The notes: generated from the letters alone by a model not told the origin. A stretch of DNA of 64,000 nt from Rhinopithecus roxellana (GCF_007565055.1 NC_044551.1:96750089-96814088), one strand, 5' to 3'; shown: positions 34,500 to 47,422, counted from the stretch's first letter. Program-made: numbers and translations.

Positions 34500-35081
34500 T
34501 GCTGAGATGGTTAACACTGAGTGTCAACTTAATTGGACTGAAGGATACAAAGTACTGATTTCTGGTGTGTCTGTGAGGGTGCTGCTGAAAGAGATGAACA
34601 TTTGACTCGGTGGCCTGGGGAAGGCAGACCCATCCTTAATCTGGTGGGCACAATCTAATCAGCTGCCAGTGAATATAAAGCAGGCAGAAAAATGTGAAAA
34701 GGAGAGACTGGCCTAGCTTCCCAGCCTACATCTTTCTCCCATGCTGGACGCTTCCTGCCCTCAAACATTGGACTCCAAGTTCTGCAGTTTTGGGAGTTGG
34801 ACTGGCTCTCCTTGCTCCTCGGCTTGCAGATGGCCTATTGTAGGACCTTGTGATCACGTAAGTTAGCACTTAATAAACTCGCCTATATATGTGTGTGTGT
34901 GTGTATATATGTCTGTGTGTATATATACATATATATCCTATAGGATACACACACTTGTGTATATATACACACACATATATCCTATAGGATATATAGACAC
35001 ATACACGCACATATATATACACACACACATATATCTATATATCTCCTATCAGTTCTGTCCCTCTAAGAGAACCCTAATACA
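34500..35081 (+). repeat. LTR-like repeat with TG/TA expansion
   Basis: GAGTGTCAACTTAATTGG, GGTGTGTCTGTGAGGGTGC, ATCTTTCTCCCATGCTGGACG, GGCTTGCAGATGGCC, ACTTAATAAACTC (polyadenylation-like), and TTCTGTCCCTCTAAGAGAACCCTAATACA form a familiar LTR-like primate repeat whose family name I cannot give. Between AATAAA and the end, a short TA tract has grown into a ~160-bp TG/TA/CA region (34,885-35,045). Confidence 0.6.
34885..35045 (+). repeat. Compound TG/TA microsatellite with paired palindromes
   Basis: Alternating purine-pyrimidine DNA. The perfect palindrome ATCCTATAGGAT occurs at 34,934-34,945 and again at 34,979-34,990, each flanked by TA/TG runs, so both hairpins and a larger inverted arrangement are possible. 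Confidence 0.85.
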
Positions 35082-36600
35082 CTTGCTTTAGGTGTTTAAC
35101 CTAAGGTATCTTTTTTATGTGAAACTTGTCTTATTTTTCTTAGTTACCTTGTTGTTGTTCACAGACCCAATCCATACATTTCTTTCTCTGTTAGACAGTA
35201 GCTCACACTGATTACCTGACACAATGTTATTAAAGCTGGATGCCTAACGGCCCTGCAGATGGTTCCAACCCATTGCAGAGACATTCACCTTCTCTTGCCA
35301 CTCGAGAGTATGACCACTCATCCTCACACTGGAGAGCACGCACTGCTGCTGCCTTGATAAAGCCGGACTCCTGGACTCACCAGGTGTCACTCAAAAGGCC
35401 ATTTCGACTGCGCTTCGAAGTCTGTGCTTGTAACTACTCTGCTGAGCACCAAAGGTGTTTTGAGGCGATACACAGAACATTAACAGGTAACTTCTGATTT
35501 GTTCACAATTGAGATGGGAAGACAAGATAATTGTATAAAACTTGTACACGTGAGGAGACATGAGCAATATACAACTCGGCGCAACTGTGCAAGAATAATT
35601 TTCAATTCTTCCACCTTCTGCCACTTCAACACATTTGTTCTGGAAAACACTAAAGGCACAGACTGCCTAATTCAATAGTTGTTGAATAAAGTGAAAACAT
35701 TAATCAGTTAAAGAGAATTGTCTCCTATGCAGCACCTCTTGCCCCTCACAACCTGCACCATCCCCAACCCCCCCAAAACACTCTAAACATCTCAACATAA
35801 AACATATTTAGGTGGGTAAAAAAAATACCCAATCCAGAGAAGACTACTGCTTAGTCAGGGCTAAATAAAACAAGAGACTTTAATGCTTTAAATGGAATGT
35901 TGATCACAATTTCAATAATTGCCACTGAATAATTATCTTGGAGTCCAGCAGAACCCTCCCTGCACGGCAGTCTCTGATGAGTGTTTGCTATTTTATCCCC
36001 ATTCACGCTACAAACCCTTTTTCTAGGTGGTCAGGGGAGTGGCTGTGGCTGTGGCTGTGGCAGGAGGTCACGCTCCTCCTGCTCGAAGGGCAAGGGTAAC
36101 TGTGGACCATCAAGAGAAGAGCAGGCGAGTTCCTGTGTGTGTTGTTCTTGGAGGCCCTTCTAATGGGAACCGGCTGCGGCGGCTCTTCTATTACGTGTGA
36201 TCAGTCCTTAGGCGTCATCAGTTTTAACTGTCCTCTTGTGACCTCTTGCAAATATCAAAAGGAGATGCTGGGAAAGACACAATGAATCCCTGAACTGATG
36301 CCTATGCAGTCACAAAGGAGAAACACGGCATGCAGTGTCTGCCCTGGAGAATCTCCACTCCAGGATGCCCACTTCATTTTAGGTATAAAATGAATTATCC
36401 ACATTCTGAACAATAGTGGTTGTCATAAATTCAGAAAATACAGTTCTAATTTTTAAACTCCTTTTTAACGTTTTAATCTCACATGATCAAACGTTTCTTG
36501 TGTCTCTTTCTTCCTGACCAAGTATTAAACCAACTGCCACAAAGAGTCGTAGCTAATCAGTTATAGTTACAGATTGTACTGTGTGGTTTACCATGATATT
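35082..36600. other. Unique sequence, about 1.5 kb
   Basis: Has an 85-codon plus frame (35,240-35,497) in moderately CpG-containing DNA and a short hexamer tandem GTGGCTGTGGCTGTGGC at 36,041-36,062. No domain, splice pair or promoter is convincing. Confidence 0.4.
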
Positions 36601-36908
36601 TCTTTTTCTTTTTCTTTTTTTTTTTTTTTGAGGTAGGGCCTCACTCTGTCCCCTAGTCTAGAGTGCAGTGGCATGATCTCAGCTCACTGAAACCTCCACC
36701 TCCTGAGCTCAAGTGATCCTCCCACCTCTGCCTCCGAGTAGCTGGGGTTATAGGCACACGCCATCATGCCTGGCTAATTTTTGCATTTTTGGTAGAGAGG
36801 GGGTTTCACCATGTTGGCCAGGCTGGTCTCGAACTCCTGAGCTCAGATGATCCACCCACCTTGGCCTCCAAGTGCTGGGATCACAGGCATGAGCCACAGC
36901 ACCCAGCC
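36601..36908 (-). repeat. Alu with (TTTTTC)n-interrupted tail
   Basis: TCTTTTTCTTTTTCTTTTT.. then GAGGTAGGGCCTCAC; complete body to CACAGCACCCAGCC. CCATGATATT flanks both sides (36,591-36,600; 36,911-36,920). Confidence 0.95.
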
Positions 36909-37981
36909 TGCCATGATATTCCTTACAGTGTTGTGGAGTCAGCACAGTGAGTTTGTGAGGGTTTAAGAATTCTAATACTTCTTGAGCATTGTTTCCCTAG
37001 GTACTGATCCTTAACCTGAACTGCTGTGAGAACGGTAAACCTATTAAAATACAATGTTTGTATGCATCATCTTACAAGCACCTGCACTACTGACACCTGT
37101 TTTAGATTATAAATCTCTGAGAGGTAGACCCTGTGTTCCCCTATAGTAAGTCTATATGTCAGCAAAGTGGCACATGCAAGGGGAGTGATTTCATGAGATG
37201 TGTAAATATAACAGGGCTACAATCTCAACCTGACGTCATTGGGTTCAAGTCAAGGAGGTCTGAGTTACAGAGTTCGAGAACTGGATAACCTTAAACATGA
37301 TCTTTTATTTTGCCCTTTGCTGCAGATGTTCCTTGATGACGGGTCGGGGGGGTTACTTGAATCCATTCATTTAAGATCAATTTCAGAAAAAACGGTAAAT
37401 TAGACATGTATGTAACTTTTAGTCTCTCTTTCTGCATTAGCTCCTTTAAAAAATTGGAGTTAATAATTTTAGGCACCAAAATGATATTGCTGGTCATTTA
37501 TGAAATTGTTTTGCAAAGAGTAACTTTCTCCATGCTCTGAAATCAGTGCCACCTTGCACTTCCAATAAAGTTTTATAAATTTTTTTAAAAACTGTTTTTT
37601 TGAATAAACTTATATATGCCCACTGCGTTAAACACAGAAAAGTATACAAAGGAAGGAATAATCAGCCATATTTATACCACTCAGCAATAACTGTCCACTG
37701 TGAAGAGTTGAGCATATTTTCTTCCAGCATTTTTTCCTACATGTACGTATTTGTTTTTACACTATTGAGTGTAGAGTTTGTAAATCTTATAGTGATCTCT
37801 GACCAAAAGCCATCAAGTTTAAGACTTTATAAATAGAAGATAAAGCTGTACCTTCCAAAAGGAAACACCCAATGATTTGGGGATGTCTTTTTGGCTTCTG
37901 GGTAATTAAAAAAATTTTCTACTCATTCTCTTCACTTATATTCTGAAGTTACCTTTTCAAACAGCAAAGTTTAAAAAGAGA
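36909..37981. other. Unique sequence
   Basis: Contains CCAATAAAGTTTTATAAATTTTTTTAAAA near 37,562. No gene or repeat recognised. Confidence 0.35.
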
Positions 37982-38277
37982 GGCCGGGTGCGGTGGCTCA
38001 CACCTGTAATCCCAGAACTTTAGGAGGCCGAGGTGGGCGGATCACTTGAGCCCAGGAGTTCAAGACCAGCCTGGCCAACATGGCGATACCCTGTCTCTAC
38101 TAAAAACACAAAAATTAGATAGGCGTGCTAGTGTGTGCTGTAATCCCAGCTACTTGAAAGTTTCAGGCAGGAGGACGACTTGAGTCCAGGAAGTTACTGC
38201 AGTGAGCTGTGATTGTGCCACTGCACTCCAACCTGGGAGACATAGTGAAACTCTGTCTCAATCAATCAATCAATAAA
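37982..38277 (+). repeat. AluJ with (AATC)n tail
   Basis: GGCCGGGTGCGGTGGC start, diverged body, tail CAATCAATCAATCAATAAA. Confidence 0.94.
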
Positions 38278-38860
38278 TGTCGTAACAGAAAGCTCTGAGT
38301 TTTTTCCGCCACAGCTTTCTATCTCTCCTTGACATAAACTGTTCATGGGATGAAATGATGCCTTTCTATAGGTACGAAATGTAGAAGCAAATATGACCTG
38401 AAAATGTTCAATTCTCACCTTTCTGCATTTCCCAGACCTTTCAGGCTAAGGCCAGGGACCACTTGAATGAGAAGTCTCCAAAGAAAACTCTGGACCCACA
38501 GGAAGTAGGCGATGACTCAACAGGAGGGATCCTTCCTCTGAGTCAGACCCGTCTCGGTGACCCTAGAGCAGGCACTGGGCTCTCAAAGCCACAACAGAAT
38601 TAAGATCTAAAACCCAGATTTTGCTCATGAAGGAGTCTACACAGGAAGTTAGTTTCTGGGTGCCAGCTGAATTCAAGCCACGGACACGGACTCTTTGTGT
38701 TCCCTGGTGGCACTGGTGCCTGTTTTCCTGACTCTGATTTCCTGGGTCTCGGAACCACAGACAGCTTCTGCGTTTCTTTATGGGAGGGAAGAAGCAATCT
38801 GCAATTCTGAGCTTCGTGAGGGAGGAGAATAACTACTATGAAAGCATAAAAACGATTCAT
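38278..38860. other. Unique spacer between an inverted Alu pair
   Basis: 583 bp with no recognised element, separating a plus Alu from a minus Alu. An 86-codon minus frame (38,600-38,860) is unsupported. Confidence 0.4.
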
Positions 38861-39163
38861 TTTTTTTTTTTTTTTTTTTTTTGAGACAGAGTTTCAGTCT
38901 TGTCACCCAGGCTGGAGTACAGCGGCATAATCTTGGCTCACTGCAACCTCCTCTTGGGCTCAAGAGATTCTCCTGCCTCAGCCTCCCAAATAGCTGGGAT
39001 TATAGGTGCCCGCCATGAGGCTGGCTAATTTTTCTGTATTTTTAGTAGAGACAGGGTTTCACCATGTTGGGCTGGATGGTCTCAAACTCCCAACCTCAAG
39101 TGATCCGCCTGCCTCGGCCTCCCAAAGTGCTGGGATTACAGGAGTGAGCCACCATGCCCGGCC
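38861..39163 (-). repeat. AluS, full length
   Basis: T22 then GAGACAGAGTTTCAGTC to CACCATGCCCGGCC; flanks AAACGATTCA and AAATTGATTGA may be a decayed TSD. Confidence 0.95.
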
Positions 39164-41257
39164 AAAAATTGATTGACTTCTAAAGTAGAATAACAATGAA
39201 CATGTTTGTACATGCCTGCACTGATAAGTCAGTTCACAATTAACCTTCATTGATTTAGAGTTTAAAGTACCCAAGAGACATGACTAATTACAGTCACCAT
39301 GAATTCAGGGCCTGGCCATTTATCCTAGCAATTCCAAGTTTCAGGAATCTCTTGCAGCACTAAGAAACCAGAGAGACAACTGTATGTTTAGCTTCTACCT
39401 TCTGTCCCCTGAGAAGCCACTACTCATCTTGCTTCCCTCAGGATGAACTTTTTGTTTCTATGTTTAAAAGTCTGCAAAATAAATTAAAAAAAAAAAAAAA
39501 GCAGACTCAGTATGAGATCAAACCTTACGAATCACTGTCAAGGTCATTTTTTATCTCTTCTATACCTAGACTACGGGGTGGGATAGCGCATTCATAACAT
39601 TCCAGATTCAATGCTATCATTTCCATCATGACAAAATGCCACTTTATGAAGAATTATGATTTCTCCAGGGTGCTGTGGGGTGAAGAAGGGGGGGGGGATA
39701 AATAGACCATAAAAAGCAAAAGATAAATCATGTTCCTGCAAGTGCAGATCAGGGTCCCTCCAGCAGACCGTACAGACTCCTCACTAAGTTAACCTCATTG
39801 CCCCAAGCAGCATATTGCATTCTGAACACTTTACTTTGGCTGGTAACAAAACAGTCACTCGGCTTTCAAGAGTCTCGGCTCTGCCAGTGAAACAAGCTCA
39901 GTCACTTCATATTCCTTCACATTCCTTATTCATACACGACAAAAAGACAGCGCTGACCAATAACTACAGCACAGCGACAGGGAAGGGGGAAAAGAAGAGA
40001 AACCTGTGGGGTCTTAACAGGCACCAGGACTGTTCTCTGACCTTTCCACTGGCCACTCAGACACACACTTTCCACACGAAGCCTCCATGTGCAATTGTAT
40101 GACGTCAGTGGGAGGCAGGATAGCTGGTTTCAGCTAATAAAAATCTCAGTATACTGTAGGTCCTTTTCAATTGCCTGCTGGTGTGTACTATTGGAACTAA
40201 CCGCTTAAGAGCATTCCAATTATGGTACACGCTGTCCCCAAGTACAAACAACCTTGTGTGATATGACAACAACAAAAAGAATACTGAAATACGGATGTTC
40301 AATCCCCTTGATTTTTAGTTTCCTAACATTTTAACATATTTCAATTTCAGACGAAACCTCAGAACATCTTTCCTTGTAGTCTCCTGGGTCTAACTCAAAG
40401 AAGAACTTGACTGCTTTCTCTTCAGTTCCTGTTTTCTACTAAAAAAATTCCTGAGCAATTAATCCTTTTCCAAGCAAAACAATGAAATTAGCCATGGCAG
40501 CAAGGCACCCGGGCTGGGATGTCTCATTTACCTTTTCATAAAGATTCCACGCTTGATATTATCCACCTTAATTCAGTTCTCCTACCCTTAAGCCTTCAAG
40601 GTCTGAAGACCACAGGACAAATTAATAACACCACTGTGGCTCATTAGAAGCAACTTTTAAAAGTCTCAACGTAGAAAATAATCTATCGTCCTACTTCAAT
40701 TCATGGCACTATCATAGTCCATTCTTCCCTCTCTATTTTCCTTTATAAAATTCTTGCTGAGCTACTTTTAATCACTGGATCCTGAAGGTAGTTGTTTCTG
40801 TTAAAAGTATTTATCTTAAAAAGCAAACAAACAAACAAACAAAAAAACAGAATAAAAGAAAGGATCCTAATAAGGTTGAAAAACTACCAAGGGAAAACCG
40901 ATTTACCTTTAAGGGTTAATGCATTCTCAAATTAAAACCAAAACCCCAAACTTAATATTTTTTTTTTACCAAAATATAAGTAAATTGAGTAGTCCAGTTT
41001 GGAGCAAATGTGTCTGATGGGGACCATGCTCTCAAAATCCCCTTTCCTCTGCACCTGTTAACGCACTGGCCGCCTCCTTCACTGAGGGTCCCCCTGACTA
41101 TGATGACACAGTCTCTCGTGAGGCTTCCTGATCTGGAAACAAATTTTGCATGGTCATTACAGAACACTCCACCCCGTAACTACATGTTTTCCAGTTTTAA
41201 TACATGTAACAAGCAGTGGTTTGGGGGTGACGAAGACTCTCTTCCTTGAGCAAACCT
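39164..41257. other. Unique sequence, about 2.1 kb
   Basis: Includes an A14 run near 39,487, a G10 run at 39,688-39,697 and an (AAAC)n run at 40,818-40,846. No gene recognised; frames under 100 codons only. Confidence 0.4.
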
Positions 41258-41515
41258 TAATGGGGCCCCTCTGAGCCCTCTTCCTTGCCCTTGAGCCCTG
41301 TCTTCAGCCTGCTTATTCATAGCAATAATCCTGCTAAGTCAGTACAGCCAGAATCCCCGCACTCCTGATATCTGATCACCCTTGATAACTGATCAAGTTC
41401 CTTATCTTCCACCCTTGGTGTCTATGCCCTTGGCCTGCCTTCAGCAAGAATCCTGTTAATAAAGTCTTCCTTACGGTTTTAGTAAGTGTCAGAATAATTT
41501 TTCTTTAACACAGGA
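41258..41515 (+). repeat. ERV-type LTR (copy A), internally deleted
   Basis: CCTGATATCTGATCACCC, TGATCAAGTTCCTTATC, GGCCTGCCTTCAGCAAG, CTGTTAATAAAGTCTTCC and GTAAGTGTCAGAATAATTTTTC occur in the same order, inverted, at 49,046-49,440. Relative to that copy, about 150 bp between CCTGTTA and ATAAAGTC is missing here. AATAAAG and a terminal TTTAACA suggest the R/U5 end of an LTR. Family not named. Confidence 0.6.
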
Positions 41516-41703
41516 ACCGTTCGAAAGATAAATAAAGTACAATCTTTGTACTCAAGTAACTGACTATCTAGAAACAGACATGCAATAAACCAACATAAAT
41601 ACAAGGCAGCCTCAAATGCGTGCTACTACAGTAATAAAATAAGCAGAGTACTACATTTTCTTTTTATTCAATGTAATCATCCTGGTCATATTAACATATG
41701 GTT

Positions 41704-41960
41704 GAAGCACTCTGGGAGGTTAGGGTGGGAGGATGACTTGAGGCCAGATGTTTGAGACCAGCCTGGGCAACACAGTGAAACCCCATATCTACCCCATATC
41801 TACTGGGCATGGTGGCACATACCTGTAGTCCTAGCTACTCATGAGGCTGAAGCAGGAGGATCACCTGGGGCCAAGAGTTCAAGGTTATAGTAAGCTATGA
41901 TCAGACCACTGCACCTCAGCCTGGGCGACAGAGAGAAACGGCAATTAAAAAAAAAAAAAA
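41704..41960 (+). repeat. AluJ, 5' truncated
   Basis: Starts at GAAGCACTCTGGGAGG, lacking the first ~30 bp; carries a tandem slip CCCCATATCTAC x2; A14 tail. Confidence 0.92.
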
Positions 41961-42479
41961 GCAGGGTTGAATGGGTCTTTATTAGCAGAACCTATTTCTC
42001 AATGCAGTAAAGGTTTTGGGATGATACAGGATGGTGTTAAAGATAGGCCCATAGATACTCACAGGGTATCGGCAAAAGTACTTGCAGATTAGTAATGTGA
42101 ATTGTTACCTGAATGCCACAGAGAAATGTTAAGTTCCAATGGCTCTTAAAGAGTTATTTTGACCAAAATATAAATACAGAAGAGTCACACACACACACAC
42201 AAAAAAAAAAAGGAGGAGAAAAACAAATTAAAACGTGCAACAGTGTCCTCAGCTTTGTAGTGTGAAGGTGATCCTGGAAACCCCCAATGTGAAGATGATC
42301 TGTACTGACGTGTGCCACAGTGACCGTCAATGCCTGGGTCCTTACTGCAGCCCCTGCCCACGGCGTCTATCAGAGGCTAAGCTTCACTGGGACCTGGTCC
42401 CTAATCTGTGTCTGCCACAGCCATCAATCCAGCTCTACCTCTCAGCTCTCCGTTGCTTCTCGCCATTGCTCCAGCATCA
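41961..42479. other. Unique sequence with (CA)n(A)n
   Basis: A CACACACACACACACAC run followed by A11 at 42,187-42,212. The rest is unassigned. Confidence 0.4.
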
Positions 42480-43034
42480 TCTTCTTAAAACATGGACAAG
42501 ATCAAGCCACCTCCATCTTCAGAACCCATTAAGGACTCTTACCCCTATAACATGAGGCTAAACTCCTGCCACAGATGATCTGTGCCATATTCTTCCAGCT
42601 TCCTCTCCCACCAATGTTCCCGCATCCTATGTTCTGGCTTCCCCTGACAACTTGCCAGTCCCCAAGCATCACCCCTGCCACTTCCCCTCTCCCTGGCTCA
42701 GATTCCTCAGGCTAGACACCCCTCCCTCCTAATTTCCACCTTATCCCAGTTCTTCTTATTCTTCAAGGTCAAGTTCAGATGCTAACGTCCTTGAGACAGC
42801 ATTCCATCTCTCACACCAGAATCAATGATCCCTTTTCCCAATGTTTTCATAGACAATTGTTATTCTCTGCATGACATTTTGACATTTATTTCATTCTCAT
42901 ATAGCTTTATCGTTAGTTATTTATCTTTGTCTCCTCCACTAGATCATAAATAATGTGAGGGCAGGAGACTGGTATATGTCATCAATGTATCAGTTCAGCT
43001 TCTGGCGAAGAGCAGGTATTAAAAAATGTAAATA
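42480..43034 (+). repeat. L2 3' region
   Basis: AAGATCAAGCCACCTCC, GAACCCATTAAGGACTC, ATGAGGCTAAACTCC, TTCAAGGTCAAGTTCAGATGC, CCTCCACTAGATCATAAATAATGTGAGGGCAGG: L2 order. Confidence 0.7.
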
Positions 43035-43345
43035 GGCTGGGTGCGGTGGCACACGCCTGTAATCCCAGCACTTTGGAAGGCTGAGGCAGAAGGACTGTTT
43101 GAATCCAGGAGCTTGAGACCAGCCTGAGCAACATACCAAGACCTTGTCTCTACAGAAACAAATGTTTTTTAATTAGGATGCATGCTGGGACACATCTGTG
43201 GTCCCAGCTACTCAGGAGGCTGAGGTGGTAGGACGGCTTGAGCCTGGGAGGCTGAGGCTGCAGTGAGCCATGACTGTGCCACTGTACTCCAGCCTGGGCA
43301 ACACAGTGAGACCTTGTCTCAAAAAATTAAAATTAAAATTAAAAT
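43035..43345 (+). repeat. AluJ with (AAATT)n tail
   Basis: GGCTGGGTGCGGTGGC start; tail AAATTAAAATTAAAATTAAAA. AAAATGTAAATA before and AAAATGTAACTA after form the TSD. Confidence 0.95.
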
Positions 43346-46300
43346 GTAACTAAATGGACCCAGAGTGGATAAATTAAGTCAGACGCTTTTTATTTTATTT
43401 TGCAATTCAATAGTCTGTTTCCAGCACTAAGTTGTGTCTTATGGCATTCCTTGACTCCGACTCAAGGATATACCTTGGACCAATCCATCTCAGAATCTAT
43501 CTGAAGAGTGCACACTGTCAACCTACAGCACCTCTTGGAGTCAATCCGGTTTTCTCTCCCTTCCTCCTCTCTCTAAATAAAAGTTTTACTTTCTTCAAAT
43601 TTCACAAGTTTGGGAACAGGTGTCCTAATTTCAGAAAGCCAGTATTGTACTAAACAAGGCTCTTTTACTCTATCCATATTTCAAAACAGAGTTGGAATGT
43701 TTAACAGAGCCTTCGCCTTTCCAGTCTGAGGAATCCTGAGCCTTGAAATTGGTTCTTACCCACCAGCATTGTGTCTCTGTCCTTTTGAACATGTCACCTG
43801 TCCCTCTCTGAAAATTCTGTAATTCTGTAAACTGTGTAGAATATTCTAGGTCTGTGGCTTTCTAGAAAACTAAGTGAACATTTTGTTTCACTTGCAATAT
43901 CCTCCATCTAATGATACCTACTGAACTGTAGCAGAAACTCTGGGCTGATGTCTTCAAGAGACCACAGGCAAGTCTCCCGATTTTTCTGCATATGAGGATT
44001 TAAAAATTAATGCCCACTGTGCGGTAATGAGAGAGATTTCCCCCCATAAACCCACTAGTTAACAGGTGTCTGGGCTGCAGCTCATCTGTATGCATGTCAG
44101 TGTGTATGGATATACTTGTTTGAGTAACAAGAACACTGCCACTGCCTTGAAATTGTTCATTCATAGTCATTCTTGTCACCTGCAATCTTAGCTATTTTAC
44201 TACTTACTTTCTCCCATCGATCATTCTAAAAATATGGATGATGTGGAGGTCTACCAGGGCCTCCAGGGAACTCCATGGTTTCTACACTTCCCCAGTGTTG
44301 TGCTATTTCTTTGCTTCTTGTGCCTAAGTCAGTTCTCATGGATGACAAAGTACTCATTAGTCCCTATGAAGGAGTATTCTTTATGCAATAATAACCACAC
44401 CCAGGCCATCCCAGACAAATAGAAAAAGGAATGCCAAAGTATACATACAAAGATAGGGCCCATGAGCCACACAGACACCATGACCACAAGTGTCCAGGAG
44501 CACAGAGGCATTGGCCAATGCAGAGACTTAATACTGCCAAATACAAGCCAAACACGATTGGGAATTTTGCATGGCGGAGTCTAGTGACTCTTAAGGCACA
44601 GATCAAGGGTGCTGGCTAGTAAGCCAGACCAGGCCAAAGTGGGCAGTTATTGTTGTGAATGACCATTCTGAATTCCAGCCCCTATTTTTCTGTTTGCTCA
44701 TCCTTGTTTACTTGATTGTCCAATCCTGGTTTCCAGCTAAAGACATTTTTTGGCATATCAGTTTGACTAAGCATTGGGGAAAAGCTGAAGAATAAATATT
44801 CCTGACCTACAAAACATCCTAGTTGCCATTCCAATGGGGAGAGCACATTAGGCTAAATTCCTTTCTTTTCCAAATCCAAAAACATTTTTTTTTACTTTGT
44901 TGATCTAAAGAGGTTGAAGGGCAGAGGACAGAGGTCACTGTCTTAGGAGAGGATGCCTGAGCGTCACCTTTAGTGAGTGACCTCTGCAGGACTCAGTATC
45001 CTCACATGCAAAATCAAAGAAGATTGGTTTAGAAGCTTTAAGAAAAGAGAGAGAAGCCACTTCAAATGGGTGTAACTGTAATTTCCTCTAAACCTCAAAG
45101 TGTTGTGTGGATGATTCTTTTTTCTCACAATCCTTTTATTTGAACGACCTGATGTAGCATCGGAGAGTGACTTGGAGTGTCAGAGAGGAACAGGACCCAG
45201 TATGAGAGGAAGGGGATGATTCCATTAGAACTTGTCAAGCTCAGAAGGGAGAATAAATCACGATCATCTTATAAAAGCGACATAAATGCCTTGGAGATGA
45301 CTCCTGTTTCTGGCTCTATTCTCTCACAAAAGGTTTTTATTTGGACATCAACATTTTCAGGAGGCCAGTGTTTCAGCGGACTTTCTTGGAATGTTCATGT
45401 CAAGTACACCTGACTGTTCTTCAGTAGAGTCTCTGGAACAGGTTGGTCTGGCACCAAGAGAAAGCTTCTCAAAAATTCACCCAACCAACAGGCAGGACAG
45501 TCAACACTGCAAGCTATGAGCTTTGGCCAGGATGAACACGATGGCAAACTCTCCCACGGAGAAAAGAAAAACACTCATTTGGGATGTGACCAAAGGAAGG
45601 ACCAGGGACTGGGAGCTCGTACTTTTACCTCGTTCCACAGATCTCAGCCTTTTTAGATGGATTGCCGTGAGTTGCTGTTGGATACAATTTTTAAATTAAA
45701 AAATAACATAATCGCTTTGATGATCCCATACCATGGCATTTTCTAAGTTCAAATACTTCACTGAATAAAGTGTTTCAATTCTTTTAGACAAGAGCTCCCA
45801 TTTTTTCTGTTGTTTTTGCCAAATAGGCAGATGGAAAGGATGTATCGTGCAAGAGTCTAGGATTGGGCACCACGGGGTAGAAATGATGAATCAAAGCTTA
45901 CTGATTCTGTTTGGCTTTCTGTGGTGCATTTTGGCAGCCCTGTGTGGATGTGTCAGAGGCTGTCTGACCACACGTGAGGCTCGTTGATGGTGATAGGTTT
46001 CTACATGTGACACTAAAATGCCAGGAAAGAAAAGGATAGAAACTGCTAGACATGAGTGGAAATGAGTGAAATGGAAGGATGAAAATAAGAAAGGCTAAAA
46101 GGGGTGAAAGAAAAAACAAAAAATCTGGTGAATTTAAGAAGGAATATAGGTGTTTCTGAACTACCATGAGATGGATGAAATGGAATACAATTGTCATGTT
46201 AAATGAATCTTCTCCCAGTCACATACTCTGTGCTCCCCAGAGACCAGCTTTCTCCTTACTCCTCAATCCTCCTGCTGTATACAGAACCAGTCAAGAAGAC

Positions 46301-46587
46301 AGACTTGACTTGATAAAGTGTGACACCTGCTATTACTTCTGATGTTTAGGTTCACAAGTGTGAAGAAGTAAAAGGCTGTGAATTTTCCCAGGGTATTCTA
46401 TCTAGAGAATGTTCCCTCTGACATGGCTATATAACCTACAGATATAGGCTTCACCTGGAGAGAGCTGTGTCAACCCTCTCTTTCATTGTAAAGAATAAAG
46501 GGTTCACTCTAAGAGGGGAGTTAACAATTGTAGTGTAAAAGCTAATGCAAAAACGAAAAAGTAAGATTTAAAGTAACCAGTGGACTT
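43346..46587. other. Unique sequence, about 3.2 kb
   Basis: The longest stretch without a recognised repeat. A faint MIR-like piece may lie at 44,980-45,030 (GACTCAGTATCCTCACATGC). Frames reach only 99 codons (45,898-46,197 minus) and none has a recognisable domain. Confidence 0.4.
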
Positions 46588-46800
46588 GGTCAACACGGCA
46601 AAACCCCATCTCTACTAAAAATACAAAAATTATCCAGGCATGATGGTATGGGCCTGTAGTCCCAGCTACTCGGGAGGCTGAGGCATGAGAATTGCTTGAA
46701 CCGGGGAGGTGGAGATTGCAGTAAGCTGAGATTGCATCACTGCACTCCAGCCTGGGTGACAGTGCAAGACTTTGTCTCAAAAAAAAAAAAAAAAAAAAAC
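46588..46800 (+). repeat. Alu, 5' truncated
   Basis: Enters at TTGGTCAACACGGCAAAACC and runs through the right monomer to an A21 tail. Confidence 0.93.
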
Positions 46801-47104
46801 CAAAAGACAAAAAAAAGGAAAAAGAAAGGAAAAAACCCAATGGCTAGGAGTATCTGTCACTTATCTCATTAGTCTACCCATACTGGTTATAATTCACCAC
46901 GCATCCTGATGAAACCTTTAGTTCTTTTCTCTCACCTACCTTATTCCACGTGGAAGCCCAGGATTTGCCCATACTCCATATTTAAGTCTTAAACTCTCCA
47001 GCAGGATCAAGTAGGAGGAGAAAGTCCTACCCTCCCTTCTCCTCCTCTCCCTCTTAGTGCTATTTCATCTTTTTTTTTTTTTTTTTTTTTAATAAGGCAG
47101 AAGC
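46801..47104. other. Unique sequence with T20 run
   Basis: A T20 tract (47,071-47,090) precedes the next Alu but is not its tail, since that Alu is on the plus strand. Nothing else recognised. Confidence 0.4.
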
Positions 47105-47411
47105 TGCTGGGCACGGTGGCTCATGCCTGTAATCCCAAAACTTCGGTGGGCTGAGGCAGGTGTGGATCACCTGAGGTCAGGAGTTCGAGAGCAGCCTGGC
47201 CAACATGGTGAAATCCTCTCTCTACTAAAAATACAAAAAATTATCCAGGCACGGTGGCGGGCACCTGTAGTCTCAACTACTCAGGAGGCTAAGGCAGGAG
47301 AATTGCTTGAACCCGGGAGGCAGAGGTTGCAGTGAGCTGAGATTGTGCCATTGCACTCCAGCCTGGACGACAAGAGCGAAACTCCATCTCAAAAAAAAAA
47401 AAAAAAAAAAA
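47105..47411 (+). repeat. AluS with TSD
   Basis: TGCTGGGCACGGTGGC start, A23 tail. AAGGCAGAAGC lies before and after (47,094-47,104; 47,412-47,422). Confidence 0.95.
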
Positions 47412-47422
47412 AAGGCAGAAGC

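Noticed and set aside
35240..35497. 85-codon frame with an ACAG/GTAACT donor-like end
   Set aside because: No acceptor pairs with it, and the peptide has no recognisable features; a chance frame is the simpler reading.
36041..36062. GTGGCT hexamer tandem inside a Gly/Cys-rich frame, suggesting a keratin-associated-type protein
   Set aside because: Fewer than four units and no further cysteine-rich repeats; the frame starts in non-coding sequence.
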